From Pseudomonadota bacterium (GTDB taxonomy: Bacteria; Pseudomonadota; Gammaproteobacteria; Arenicellales; Poriferihabitantaceae): a stretch of 8,554 bases of DNA. The notes beneath the pieces were generated by a model. That model was given only the letters and a program-made list of their open reading frames with translations, did no database searches and was not told the DNA's origin. The stretch is taken from contig JAAELZ010000651.1 of assembly GCA_024226105.1 (NCBI GenBank), forward strand, positions 1 through 8,554, read 5' to 3'. Below, in pieces: positions 1 to 6,960 of the stretch (its first letter is position 1; every line of letters starts with the position of its first letter). A program made the translations under genes and the position numbers.

Positions 1-1
1 G

Positions 2-286
2 GTGTTGACGACAGAGCTGATTCTGGGTGTGGTGCTTTTCGCACCCAGGTGCGTTTATCCCGCACATTCTCACGAGGGTATAACCGAAAGCTACGTCTGT
101 CTTTCCGGTACCGTTTCGGAGAATCACCAGGGTGTCTATGCCCCGGGTTCGCTAATTTACAATTCGCCCCATCATACCCACAGGATTACCGTTTCAGAGC
201 AGGAACCGGCGTTACTCTCCTATGCGTGGGTTGGCGATGAGGAGAGGCTGGTGAATCAGAAGATGACCTTCAGTCGTAAACGGTGA
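2..286 (+). CDS. Cupin metalloenzyme, C-terminal part; DMSP-lyase-like (5' cut by window edge)
   Basis: This is the last 94 codons of a gene that begins before the window; the frame is open to the edge, so the GTG at position 2 is probably not the true start. Seen: cupin motif 1, HxHxxxxExYxxxxG, is complete at residues 22-36 (HSHEGITESYVCLSG). A second cupin strand follows, with Gly-Val-Tyr-Ala-Pro-Gly near residue 45 and a His pair leading into HRI near residue 60. These supply the usual metal ligands (two His and a Glu, plus a later His). The ESYVCLSG and YAPGSLIYN character resembles the dimethylsulfoniopropionate lyase cupins (DddL-like), which cleave DMSP to dimethyl sulfide and acrylate. 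That naming rests on remembered family character, not on a search; another small-molecule cupin is possible. The gene ends TGA at 284-286, followed by a long gene-free stretch. Confidence 0.62.
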   Translation: MLTTELILGVVLFAPRCVYPAHSHEGITESYVCLSGTVSENHQGVYAPGSLIYNSPHHTHRITVSEQEPALLSYAWVGDEERLVNQKMTFSRKR

Positions 287-413
287 ATATCCTGAAAAGC
301 AGTTTCTGAAAAATCGTGGTCAAGGGACCAGTGCCTTTAAAAACGAGTGAAACCGTAATGCATGTCTCCAGTACAGACCCCGGTGAAAAATGGCGTCCCC
401 GAGATGATTAATA

Positions 414-430
414 ATGGCCGTCCTGGCCAT
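414..430. repeat. Short hairpin ATGGCC-loop-GGCCAT
   Basis: A perfect 6-bp stem (414-419 with 425-430) around a 5-base loop sits directly after the stop codon of the small open frame ending at 411. There is no T-run after it, so a terminator role is doubtful. It lies 10 bases before the larger hairpin at 440-510 and may belong to the same structured unit. Confidence 0.4.
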
Positions 431-439
431 CACCCAACG

Positions 440-510
440 GGCGCCCTAAAGGCAGGTCGGTTGGTTATAACCAATCAATCGAACGTCCGGTTTGCCGCTT
501 AGGAGGCGCC
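440..510. repeat. Large imperfect inverted repeat with central palindrome
   Basis: The outer arms pair GGCGCC (440-445) with GGCGCC (505-510), then CTAA (446-449) with TTAG (499-502) after a two-base bulge, then GGC (451-453) with GCC (494-496). Weaker pairing continues to 460/487. At the tip is a perfect 14-bp palindrome, TTGGTTATAACCAA (461-474). The whole folds into one bulged stem of about 70 bases. It could be a recombination site, an extragenic palindrome or an RNA structure. It resembles an integron attC only in overall shape and lacks the paired core sites. Confidence 0.5.
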
Positions 511-1121
511 TGCTTCAACTAAAACACTATATAGAACAGATGGTTACAATGGCCAAAATAATTTGGTGTATTTTTGGTGTTTGATGTTTCCTTTAATTAC
601 AGTTAGTTATGAATCTCCGTTGATTTGATGCTGCTGTAAGCATATCTATGGGTAAATCTAGTTTTGGTGCGACAGTAATCATTCGACTGTTGCCAGAATA
701 AATCTGTCAACTTCATTTGAATCCTTCAGGGTATCCAGGCCAAGGTTGTTAAATTTGTTTTATAGTGTCATTCCGGTATAAGGGATTATTGAGATGTGTG
801 CTTAGTCGTTCGGTTAGAGGGACTTGGAATTCCAACTGTATCTATCTGTTGGGGGCGTCATCTATATCTTTTATTACTCAACTCTAGACATCCACTCTAA
901 AAGGTTAGATGATATAGCTTATCAAATGAGCGATAATTGCTTACGGTAAAACAACTCAACGAGAAGAATGCCAAGCCCTTAAAGACTGTCTTTGGCATGA
1001 TCTGACCTCGTCATCTCGGTATCATTTCTGTATTGGAATAGACTTACTTGACCCCTTTATTTACATTCGGGTTCCTGACTTCTCCAGATCGAGCTATTTT
1101 TAGAGATGCCCCTATGTGAAA

Positions 1122-1149
1122 ACGGCAAGTTAATTGCTCAACTTGCCGT
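1122..1149 (-). terminator. Rho-independent terminator of the sulfatase gene
   Basis: A perfect 10-bp stem (ACGGCAAGTT 1122-1131 with AACTTGCCGT 1140-1149) encloses an 8-base loop. On the minus strand it is followed by TTTTCA, a short T-run, and it lies about 35 bases past the sulfatase stop codon. On the plus strand the stem is followed by GTTAAAAACTG, so it would terminate only minus-strand transcripts. Confidence 0.72.
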
Positions 1150-1183
1150 GTTAAAAACTGTTAAGTTTATTTCTACTTATGAT

Positions 1184-2839
1184 TTATTTTTTAACTTTCA
1201 TAAAAGTTCTTCTAACTGTATCTTGATAAACCTTACTCTCAGGTCTTAAGTTAGTAATACCTTCAAATGGAATGCCATGACGAGTTGGCGTAAATGGATA
1301 AGCTTCATTCATATTGGTATGACGTTTCTTCACCATATCAAATGGTCCCCAAGCCCAAAGGAATTGAGCCATCATGCCACGCATTTCACGTGGATCTTGA
1401 TATAAATCGAAAAAGTTGTTTTTAACTAAACCTGGACGGTCACCAACCCAAACACGCTTGTATTGTTGCTTGATTGTTGCTGCAAGTGCAGGGCCAGTAT
1501 AAACATGGTAATAATCACGACGACTATTGCCATCACCATCTAAAAACACGGCTGTTTGGTCAATACCATCAATAACACGGTCGGTAGGAATATACTCCAT
1601 CGCATCACCTAAGCGAGCAAAGGTAGTATATAAATCATGTACAGTGATCATATCACCAACGTATTGGCCTTTATCAATCATACCCGGCCATGAAGCGAAA
1701 GCTGATACACGAATACCACCTTCTTTATAGCTACCTTTACCGCCATTAAATACGTTTTGATACATGGCACCTGTTAGCTCTTCCATTGGACCGTTATCAG
1801 CCATAGCAACAACAATGGTGTTCTCAGCGATACCTTGCTTTTTCAATTCAGCATGTATTTCACCTATATGGCGATCTAAACGTTCCATATTGTTGGCAAA
1901 TGCTGAACTGTTACTGGTTGTACTTTCTTGACCGTCACGCATTAAGTCATAAACGTTAGGCCAGTATGCTAAGTAAAATGGCTTGTCATCTTTGGCTTTA
2001 CGTTTGATAAAATCTAATGCTTTTTCTTGATGAATTTCGATAAGCTTACGATAGTTGGCTAAGGTATCCTCAAATGTCGCAGGTAATGTTTCACGTGCTT
2101 TACCACCTTTTTTGCCTTCAATATCCATGATGTAACCATATGGACGCCAAGTTTGATCTACCAAATATTTCTTTTCATGCATATCTGGACCGTAACCAAT
2201 AGTCCCATTGGCATTCTGTCCTGTTGCATGCCACATTACTGGTGGGAATTGGTTATACATTGAAAACTGCGCTTCATCAAAACCTTGATTATGCATATAA
2301 CTTTCTTCGATATCACCTTGGTGCGCTTTAGCAACAAAAGCTGTGCTATAACCTGCTTCAGAAAGAACTTCAGCAATGGTTACTTCTTCTGCTGGTAAAC
2401 CGCCACCTTCTGGTGGAAAAGAAACGGTATGCATACCACTTCGCACGGCTAATCGACCAGTTAAGGCAGCTGCACGTGTGGGAGTACATGAAGGTTCAGT
2501 ATACATACGGGTAAACACGATACCATCTTCACCCATTTTATTAATATTGGGCGTATCAAAACCACGGATTTTGTTAAATGCTTCAATACCTACTTCGCCA
2601 AAACTTGTATCATCCCACATGATATGAACAATATTTGGGCGTTTACCATATTTTTTATAAAGCTTATCTAATTTCTTTTGTAGATTCTTATCTTGTTTCG
2701 CCCAGCCTTCGCCAAATTGCTCTTGCAAAATGCTCTGCTCGGCATCATGGATTAAGTTGGCTTTTGTTTCAGCTAATGAAGTTCCCGCAAGAGACAAAGA
2801 AAGTGTTGGAACTACAGCGAATAACAACGAAATGTTCAT
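1184..2839 (-). CDS. Exported cysteine-type arylsulfatase
   Basis: Predicted to hydrolyse sulfate esters in the periplasm or outside the cell, releasing sulfate. The 551 residues match the usual sulfatase length. Seen: a signal peptide at 1-23 (hydrophobic core, cleavage near SLA-ET, though the n-region has no Lys/Arg); metal-binding Asp-Asp 76-77 (MWDDTSFG); the sulfatase signature CTPTRAAALTGR at 118-129, whose Cys118 would be converted to formylglycine; Lys171 and His173 (AKAHQGD); metal Asp348-Asn349 (MADNG); Lys368 in GGKGSYKEGGIR. No His is visible after KPFYLAYWP (Asn295 follows), where many sulfatases carry an active-site His. The start is set by AAGGGGA a few bases upstream (2845-2851), with an in-frame stop just before. 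It is divergent from an AraC regulator and has its own terminator. No formylglycine-generating enzyme or anSME is in the window. The natural substrate cannot be told. Confidence 0.88.
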   Translation of the reverse strand: MNISLLFAVVPTLSLSLAGTSLAETKANLIHDAEQSILQEQFGEGWAKQDKNLQKKLDKLYKKYGKRPNIVHIMWDDTSFGEVGIEAFNKIRGFDTPNINKMGEDGIVFTRMYTEPSCTPTRAAALTGRLAVRSGMHTVSFPPEGGGLPAEEVTIAEVLSEAGYSTAFVAKAHQGDIEESYMHNQGFDEAQFSMYNQFPPVMWHATGQNANGTIGYGPDMHEKKYLVDQTWRPYGYIMDIEGKKGGKARETLPATFEDTLANYRKLIEIHQEKALDFIKRKAKDDKPFYLAYWPNVYDLMRDGQESTTSNSSAFANNMERLDRHIGEIHAELKKQGIAENTIVVAMADNGPMEELTGAMYQNVFNGGKGSYKEGGIRVSAFASWPGMIDKGQYVGDMITVHDLYTTFARLGDAMEYIPTDRVIDGIDQTAVFLDGDGNSRRDYYHVYTGPALAATIKQQYKRVWVGDRPGLVKNNFFDLYQDPREMRGMMAQFLWAWGPFDMVKKRHTNMNEAYPFTPTRHGIPFEGITNLRPESKVYQDTVRRTFMKVKK

Positions 2840-2986
2840 ATGATTCCCCTTAGATTATATCCAATCTAGCTTATTATGAATTGGTTTACAGACCTATCGG
2901 TTAATACTACACTCCATTTACTAAAATAGGATATCTAAAAACCGCAAATAAAATGCATATTCTGATACAAATTCACCTATAAAAAT
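2840..2986. promoter_or_regulatory. Divergent control region, sulfatase / AraC regulator
   Basis: This 147-base AT-rich gap must hold both promoters. Seen: a ribosome site AAGGGGA (2845-2851) for the sulfatase; a perfect minus-strand TATAAT (2854-2859), but too near the sulfatase start to be its main -10 without removing the ribosome site; and two related 10-base direct repeats, TTGGTTTACA (2881-2890) and TCGGTTAATA (2897-2906), 7 of 10 identical and 16 bases apart, a plausible paired half-site for an AraC-family protein. The repeat-regulator link is inferred. No clear ribosome site precedes the regulator start at 2987. Confidence 0.4.
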
Positions 2987-3988
2987 ATGTATAGGGATAT
3001 AACCACTCAAGATAATTGCACAATACTGACTGATCAAACATTTGACAGCTTTGAGCAATTATCCTCTCTTGCCACCCATTGGGGAGCCGATTTTCGCCAA
3101 TTAAACAGTGAATACTTCAAATCGTATATTTTTCAATTAGTTGCAAGCAGAATTTTAATATCAAGCGCCCATTTTGGTTGTCATGTTGAACAAAGGGGAA
3201 CAACTCCTGAAGGAATGCGTACATTTGCTGTACTCAATGAAGATTGTCCTGAATTGCTCTGGTTTGGGCAAATCATTAACCAGGATAATTTACTGGTATT
3301 TCCCGCCCATGGCGAAATTGAATCGTTTTCACGTGCTGGGTTTGGTGTCACTACAATAAGTATTCCAGCGGATTTACTGGCTGAATTCTTTGAGCGTAAT
3401 GGCATTGATATTATCACCAAAGCTATTCCTCCAGAAGAAGTGATTAAAAAGGCATCAAAAACTCACCTCAATCAGTTACGCTATCTGCTAAGACAATTAG
3501 TAGAAATAGCTAATTTGGCTCAATATCAATATTCCGCCGCCTATTCTGTTCTTGTTGATGGAGTGGAAAGTCAGATTCTATTATCCATCTTCAATATCAT
3601 GACGGAGGATATTTTCCAATCCAGGAAGACATGGCACAAGATATCCCGACAGGTAAATTCACGTACTATGAGAGTTGTACTGAATTACATTCAAAACCAT
3701 ATTAATGAACAACAACGGGTTCAGGAACTCTGTCAGATTGCTCACGTATCAGAGCGTACTTTGCAGTATTTATTTAGACAGCAGCTGGGTATGACCCCCA
3801 AAGCCTATTTAAAAGGACAGCAATTATTTAAAGTTCATCAGGCATTATGGCATGTTGAACCATCCGATGTGAAAATAGGAGCTATTGCCAGTCAATTTGG
3901 TTTTTGCCATATGGGTCAGTTTTCAACTGATTATCGCAAGATGTTTGGTGAGCTACCTTCGGAAACACTCAGCCGAAATAACATATAG
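2987..3988 (+). CDS. AraC-family transcriptional regulator
   Basis: A 333-residue DNA-binding regulator of usual AraC-family length. The C-terminal 107 residues (about 227-333) form the double helix-turn-helix: the first motif around 245-266 (VQELCQIAHVSERTLQYLF), the linker LGMTPKAYLKGQQL, and the second motif around 296-318 ending in FGFCHMGQFSTDYRKMFGELPSE, the conserved AraC signature. The N-terminal 220 residues are a sensor domain (GTTPEGMRTFA near 71-81, then FPAHGEIESFSRAGFG) with a cupin-like beta-rich character; its ligand is unknown. It is divergent from the sulfatase across 147 bases, the classic arrangement for a local regulator, so it probably controls the sulfatase in response to a sulfated substrate or product (inference). 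It is as AT-rich as the sulfatase, so both likely arrived together. No terminator is evident downstream; IS debris begins within about 12 bases of the stop. Confidence 0.88.
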   Translation: MYRDITTQDNCTILTDQTFDSFEQLSSLATHWGADFRQLNSEYFKSYIFQLVASRILISSAHFGCHVEQRGTTPEGMRTFAVLNEDCPELLWFGQIINQDNLLVFPAHGEIESFSRAGFGVTTISIPADLLAEFFERNGIDIITKAIPPEEVIKKASKTHLNQLRYLLRQLVEIANLAQYQYSAAYSVLVDGVESQILLSIFNIMTEDIFQSRKTWHKISRQVNSRTMRVVLNYIQNHINEQQRVQELCQIAHVSERTLQYLFRQQLGMTPKAYLKGQQLFKVHQALWHVEPSDVKIGAIASQFGFCHMGQFSTDYRKMFGELPSETLSRNNI

Positions 3989-3999
3989 GCACTCACTGC

Positions 4000-4010
4000 T
4001 GTCCCGTTAA
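4000..4010. mobile_element. Possible terminal inverted repeat of the DDE transposase remnant
   Basis: TGTCCCGTTAA lies just outside the stop codon of the minus-strand transposase remnant, where an IS end would be expected. A similar string in the opposite orientation, TAGCGGGACA, occurs at about 8491-8500 near the right edge; the two match at 9 of 10 positions after reverse complementing. No matching inner end is found, so the call is weak. Confidence 0.3.
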
Positions 4011-4013
4011 CTA

Positions 4014-4165
4014 TCACAGTAACACCATCTGATTAATATCAGGCATATTATCTCGGACGGGGTCGCCTCTCAGCAAGGCCATCAAATCTCGCTTCTCAAA
4101 CAGGTTGAGCTGTAATAATCGCAATATTTGCTGCATGCTTTTTATCAGGCTGGATGAAAAATAAT
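4014..4165 (-). pseudogene. C-terminal remnant of a DDE (IS4-like) transposase
   Basis: The minus frame open from about 4182 to the TGA at 4014-4016 reads VNYFSSSLIKSMQQ, then ILRLLQLNLFEKRDL, then MALLRGDPVRDNMPDINQM and VLL. A Leu-rich helix followed by LFEKRDLMALLRGDP and a short Gln/Leu tail is typical of the C-terminal end of IS4-type transposases; this is recognised by character, not by a search. The rest of the gene, with the catalytic DDE residues, is absent and an in-frame stop lies just upstream. ATG at 4134-4136 would give a 40-residue peptide, but a functional product is unlikely. It sits between the AraC gene and the IS91-like slice as part of a chain of IS debris. Confidence 0.5.
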
Positions 4166-4185
4166 TGACACCCACAAATTAATAA

Positions 4186-4299
4186 ACTCAGTGGATCAAA
4201 TCCCCGACAAATGAAGAACTGGCCAGATTAACCCATACCATCGCCAAACGGATTGGCCGATACCTTGAGCGACAAGGCCTTCTGGAGCGCGATGCCGAG
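4186..4299 (+). pseudogene. IS91-like (Y2) transposase internal fragment
   Basis: After two in-frame TAA codons (4180-4185) the plus frame reads TNEELARLTHTIAKRIGRY followed by LERQGLLERDAE. This matches the remembered stretch near the C-terminal end of IS91-family rolling-circle transposases, where 'LTHTIA-RI-RYLERQGLLERDAE-SYL' is typical. It has no start codon, no HUH or tyrosine motifs, and is about 30-35 codons long, so it is a dead slice. It runs in frame, with no stop, into the sulfatase fragment. Family assignment is by recognition only. Confidence 0.55.
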
Positions 4300-4644
4300 T
4301 ACAGCTACCTGAACAAGCAGGGCTTCGATGAAGCACTTTGGACACCATATAACCAGGTGCCAAGTCTGTATGTCCCGCAAGCGCAACTGGGTGTTCTGTC
4401 CGCAGCCGTCATGTATCCCGAGATGTTTGGTGAAGACCCCTATGATATTGACAATGGCTGGCGTCCAACGGGCTATGTCTGGGCGCTTGAGGGAACCAAG
4501 GGCGGTCCTGTCCGAGAGGTTGCTACGCAGCCTAACCATGATGAGTACATGGCACTGGAAGATGAGTTTTTTAAACGAGCGAGTGATTTTATTGATAAAA
4601 ATGCGCAAGGTGACAAACCTTTTTACATCGCCCTGTGGCCACAA
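4291..4644 (+). pseudogene. Internal fragment of a second sulfatase
   Basis: The reading frame from DAEYSYLNKQGFDEALW to GDKPFYIALWPQ aligns with residues about 176-294 of the intact sulfatase in this window (SYMHNQGFDEA, WRPYGYIMDIEGKKGGKARE, ALDFIK, DKPFYLAYWP). Shared landmarks are QGFDEA, YNQ-P, WRP-GY, EG-KGG--RE, DFI and DKPFY-A-WP. The fragment has no signal peptide, no CxPxR site and no C-terminal metal ligands, so it cannot be active. It is GC-rich, unlike the intact AT-rich sulfatase, so it came from a different gene rather than a local duplication. On the left it fuses in frame with the IS91-like slice; on the right, after WPQ (4644), the frame runs open to 4845 over sequence that is the antisense of the operon's last gene. 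An ATG at 4357 exists within it. Confidence 0.75.
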
Positions 4645-5638
4645 ATAACTTCTTTTCTGGGATTCCCGGACCGCGTGACAGCATCGGGAGGATTGCTCCA
4701 GTCGTTCATAACTCTCTGCGATGCGTCGCTGCTGCCCCGATCGACCGCGTGCGCCTTGCACCGAGAGCGCTTTAACGATTTCAAGTACCGTGTCCGGATC
4801 GCGTCCGGGTTTTGCCGAGATAAACCGCCTCCAGCCATTCAATAGCCTCTTCTCCATCGATTTCAATCAGTGCCGTTGCCCAGGCCGACAGATTGAGTGT
4901 CTGATCGAATTGTGCTCTGCGCGCCATTGCCGCGCGTATTCTTTTCTCATCAGCCGGTTTCGCGTCGACACCCAATAACAGAATATAAAGTGCATGCCAT
5001 TCGATATATCGCGGATTGTTGAGGAAGTTGTGGACCTGCTCGGCCGAAACAAAAGAATCGGCCTGGCGAATCGTGTTGTAAGATGCCCGTCCGACCTCAA
5101 GATAGGCGAGTTTGCTTACCGCAGATTCCGCATTCGCCAGGTAAGGGGCAAAAAACATCGCGCGGCTTTCCGCGCCCCCAGATCGTTGCCAGATCGGCTC
5201 GTGCGCCAGAATTTCGCCCACCAGCGCTTTGTACGTCGGATTGGCGTAGCCTGAAGATCGTCAATTGTTGGCGGCACTGCTGAACGTCAGAACCATAGAA
5301 TGATCAGGATTGGCCGCCAGGTGTCGGCGTGTCGAACTATTCAAGAACAAATCGATATCGGGATCGCTGAGAACCCCTTTCAGTACTTCCACGGCGACAT
5401 ACGAAAAAGGCTTTTCCGCATTCTCACGTGCAAGCACAACCACGTCAGCCTTCAGCATCTGGTCGGTAGCGGTATCCTCGGGAAAGGGAATACAGATCAT
5501 GCATGCCTCGGCGCGGCCTCCGAACATGGCGAGGAAACTCATCATCACGACTACCGTTAGGTATCTGGCTGGTATCGCCAGCTGCATCAAATTGATCCTG
5601 CGGCCAACAAGATGTCGACATTGAATTGAGACGCGCAT
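4645..5638 (-). pseudogene. Secreted CxxC protein of the zrg-type operon, broken (in-frame TGA, frameshift, 3' loss)
   Basis: Last gene of the minus-strand operon. Either ATG 5636-5638 or, more likely, ATG 5585-5587 (AGGA just upstream) starts a signal peptide (MQLAIPARYLTVVVMMSFL, cleavage near AEA) followed by CMIC, a CxxC pair, then VVVLARENAEKPFSY and VEVLKGVLSDPDIDLFLNSS. A TGA at 5261-5263 interrupts it, but the same frame continues (RSSGYANPTYKALVGEIL) to 4781 with helical, HEAT-like text: SKLAYLEVGRASYNTIR, YIEWHALYILLLG, LSAWATALIEIDGEEAIEWL. Near 4795-4815 a one-base shift moves coding to the next frame (DPDTVLEIVKALSVQGARG, then RRIAESYERL); a further shift near 4700-4715 is possible. 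Homology fades at 4645 where the sulfatase fragment begins. Function unknown; position and CxxC suggest a periplasmic partner of the zinc system. Sequencing error cannot be excluded. Confidence 0.65.
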
Positions 5639-5700
5639 AGTACCATGAGCCCCAGATTCGTTGGGAAATTTGATTCCCGTTGAGCGCTACGGTGATTGAT

Positions 5701-6960
5701 TCAGCGCTGTACCGACATGCCGTCGACCAGCGACTGACGATAGGCGCGCAGTGCTGGAACCGTGCCAACAACACAGGCAATTATCAGGATCAAACCCATC
5801 AGTTTCAACTCGTAAACGGATGGCGCTTCGATGGCCAGATATAGCCCGTAACCCTTCTCGATCCAGGGGTTGATAGCAAACAGCAACCCATAGAGCAGTC
5901 CCGTTCCGAGCAGTATTCCGCCTGCAGCGAGAATTAGTGCTTCCAGCATCAGCAACGAAAATATAGTCCCCGTATGCGCGCCGAGTGAGCGCAGTATGGC
6001 GATTTCCTGGCGGCGTTCGTTGAGCGTACTCAGTATCATCGTCACCATGCCGAGGATCGCCGTTAATACAACCATCGCAGAAACAGCAGTGAGCACGGTC
6101 TCGACAACGCCGACTATGGACCAGAGTTCCTGCAGGGCAACGCCGGGCAGCACAGCCGTCAGCGGCTCATTTTTAAATTCATTTACGAAGCGCTGTACCT
6201 GGAAGATTCCAAAGCGGGCCCTGGTGCCCACCAGGGCTGCGGTGACCGCGCGGGGTTGTAAATCCATGCCTCTTACCTGATCAGCGTCGATCCTGAAATT
6301 CGACAGCGGGTTGATGTCGCCCCAGCCCAGGTGTATGGCCTCCAGCGCTTCCAGGCTGACGTGCACAGTGCGATCAACAGGGGTGCCAGTGCGCAGCAGT
6401 ATGCCGCTAACCCTGAAGGGCATGTCGTCGTGTTTTTTTCCATCGATGGCGCCAATGCCGTGGGAGACGACGACACTGGTGCCAATCTGGTAACCGAGTT
6501 GTTCCGCGATTTCCGCACCAATCACGACGTCGAACAGATCTTCGAAACGCTGTCCGGCCTCAAATTGAAGCGGTTGCTTGTTGCGATACCGGTAGTATTT
6601 GAAGTAGTCGTTCGAGGTGCCCATGACACGGTAGCCGCGATGGCTGTCACCGAGTGAAATCGGTACCACCCAGGCCACGTCATCGTGCGCCTTGATGGCA
6701 TCCAGGCTGTCCATCGAGATGTTGCTGGTCGCGTTGCCGATACGAAAGACCGAGTAAAGTAATAGTTGTACGCTACCGGCTCGGGTGCCTACGATCAGGT
6801 CGGTGCCGGAGATGGTATTGGTAAAACTCGATTTTGCACCGATGCGCATACGTTCGACGCCAAGAAATAGGGTAATGCTAAGCGCGATGGCGACAACTGA
6901 CAGAAGTGCGGTCGTTCGTCGGTTACAGAGGGATTGCCAGGCGAGTACGAATGTTGTCAT
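5701..6960 (-). CDS. FtsX/MacB-type ABC permease of the zinc (zrg) operon
   Basis: A 419-residue inner-membrane permease with MacB topology: one N-terminal membrane helix (about 17-36), a large periplasmic domain (about 40-275), then three helices (about 284-310, 333-363, 385-405). The coupling segment LNERRQEIAILRSLGA (313-328) is the hallmark of FtsX-domain permeases of the LolCE/MacB group and contacts the ATPase. The start ATG overlaps the ATPase stop by four bases (ATGA, 6957-6960), showing translational coupling. The gene reads intact. Its partners are the ATPase upstream and a DUF2796/ZrgA-type periplasmic zinc protein two genes upstream, so it probably takes part in zinc uptake or delivery, as proposed for Zrg in Vibrio cholerae. 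MacB-type proteins usually move envelope substrates by mechanotransmission rather than import ions, so the mechanism is open. A lipoprotein or efflux role is the alternative. Confidence 0.85.
   Translation of the reverse strand: MTTFVLAWQSLCNRRTTALLSVVAIALSITLFLGVERMRIGAKSSFTNTISGTDLIVGTRAGSVQLLLYSVFRIGNATSNISMDSLDAIKAHDDVAWVVPISLGDSHRGYRVMGTSNDYFKYYRYRNKQPLQFEAGQRFEDLFDVVIGAEIAEQLGYQIGTSVVVSHGIGAIDGKKHDDMPFRVSGILLRTGTPVDRTVHVSLEALEAIHLGWGDINPLSNFRIDADQVRGMDLQPRAVTAALVGTRARFGIFQVQRFVNEFKNEPLTAVLPGVALQELWSIVGVVETVLTAVSAMVVLTAILGMVTMILSTLNERRQEIAILRSLGAHTGTIFSLLMLEALILAAGGILLGTGLLYGLLFAINPWIEKGYGLYLAIEAPSVYELKLMGLILIIACVVGTVPALRAYRQSLVDGMSVQR

Larger units (their letters stand above)
287..1183. 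other. Gene-free stretch with hairpins
   Basis: About 900 bases without a convincing gene; base composition falls from mixed to AT-rich after about 520. Contents seen: a weak hairpin just after the cupin (TGGTC 317-321 / GACCA 326-330, no T-run); a 31-codon frame at 316-411 (GTG start, no clear ribosome site) ending in GEKWRPRDD, which could be a protein remnant but is not supported as a gene; a GGCC hairpin at 414-430; the large hairpin at 440-510; a small inverted repeat ATGCCAA(G) 968-975 / (T)TTGGCAT 991-998; and the terminator at 1122-1149. No tRNA or rRNA was recognised. Frames elsewhere are short and broken, which fits decayed or regulatory DNA. Confidence 0.6.

Noticed and set aside
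316..411. Small protein of 31 codons (GTG start)
   Set aside because: No ribosome site and no recognisable family; kept only as a note under the gene-free stretch.
432..517. Possible integron attC site around the large hairpin
   Set aside because: ACCCAAC occurs on the left, but the matching GTTRRRY core site on the right is missing and no integrase or gene cassette is present.
686..745. Minus-strand frame reading LGLDTLKDSNEVDRFILATVE
   Set aside because: Protein-like wording but only about 26 codons, no start codon, and no recognisable family.
4357..4845. A 162-codon plus-strand gene
   Set aside because: Only the first 96 codons have sulfatase meaning; the rest is the antisense of the zinc operon's last gene, so this is an accidental fusion frame.
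4228..4866. A 212-codon minus-strand gene
   Set aside because: It is largely the complement of the sulfatase and transposase fragments; only the part near 4700-4795 reads as a continuation of the frameshifted operon gene.
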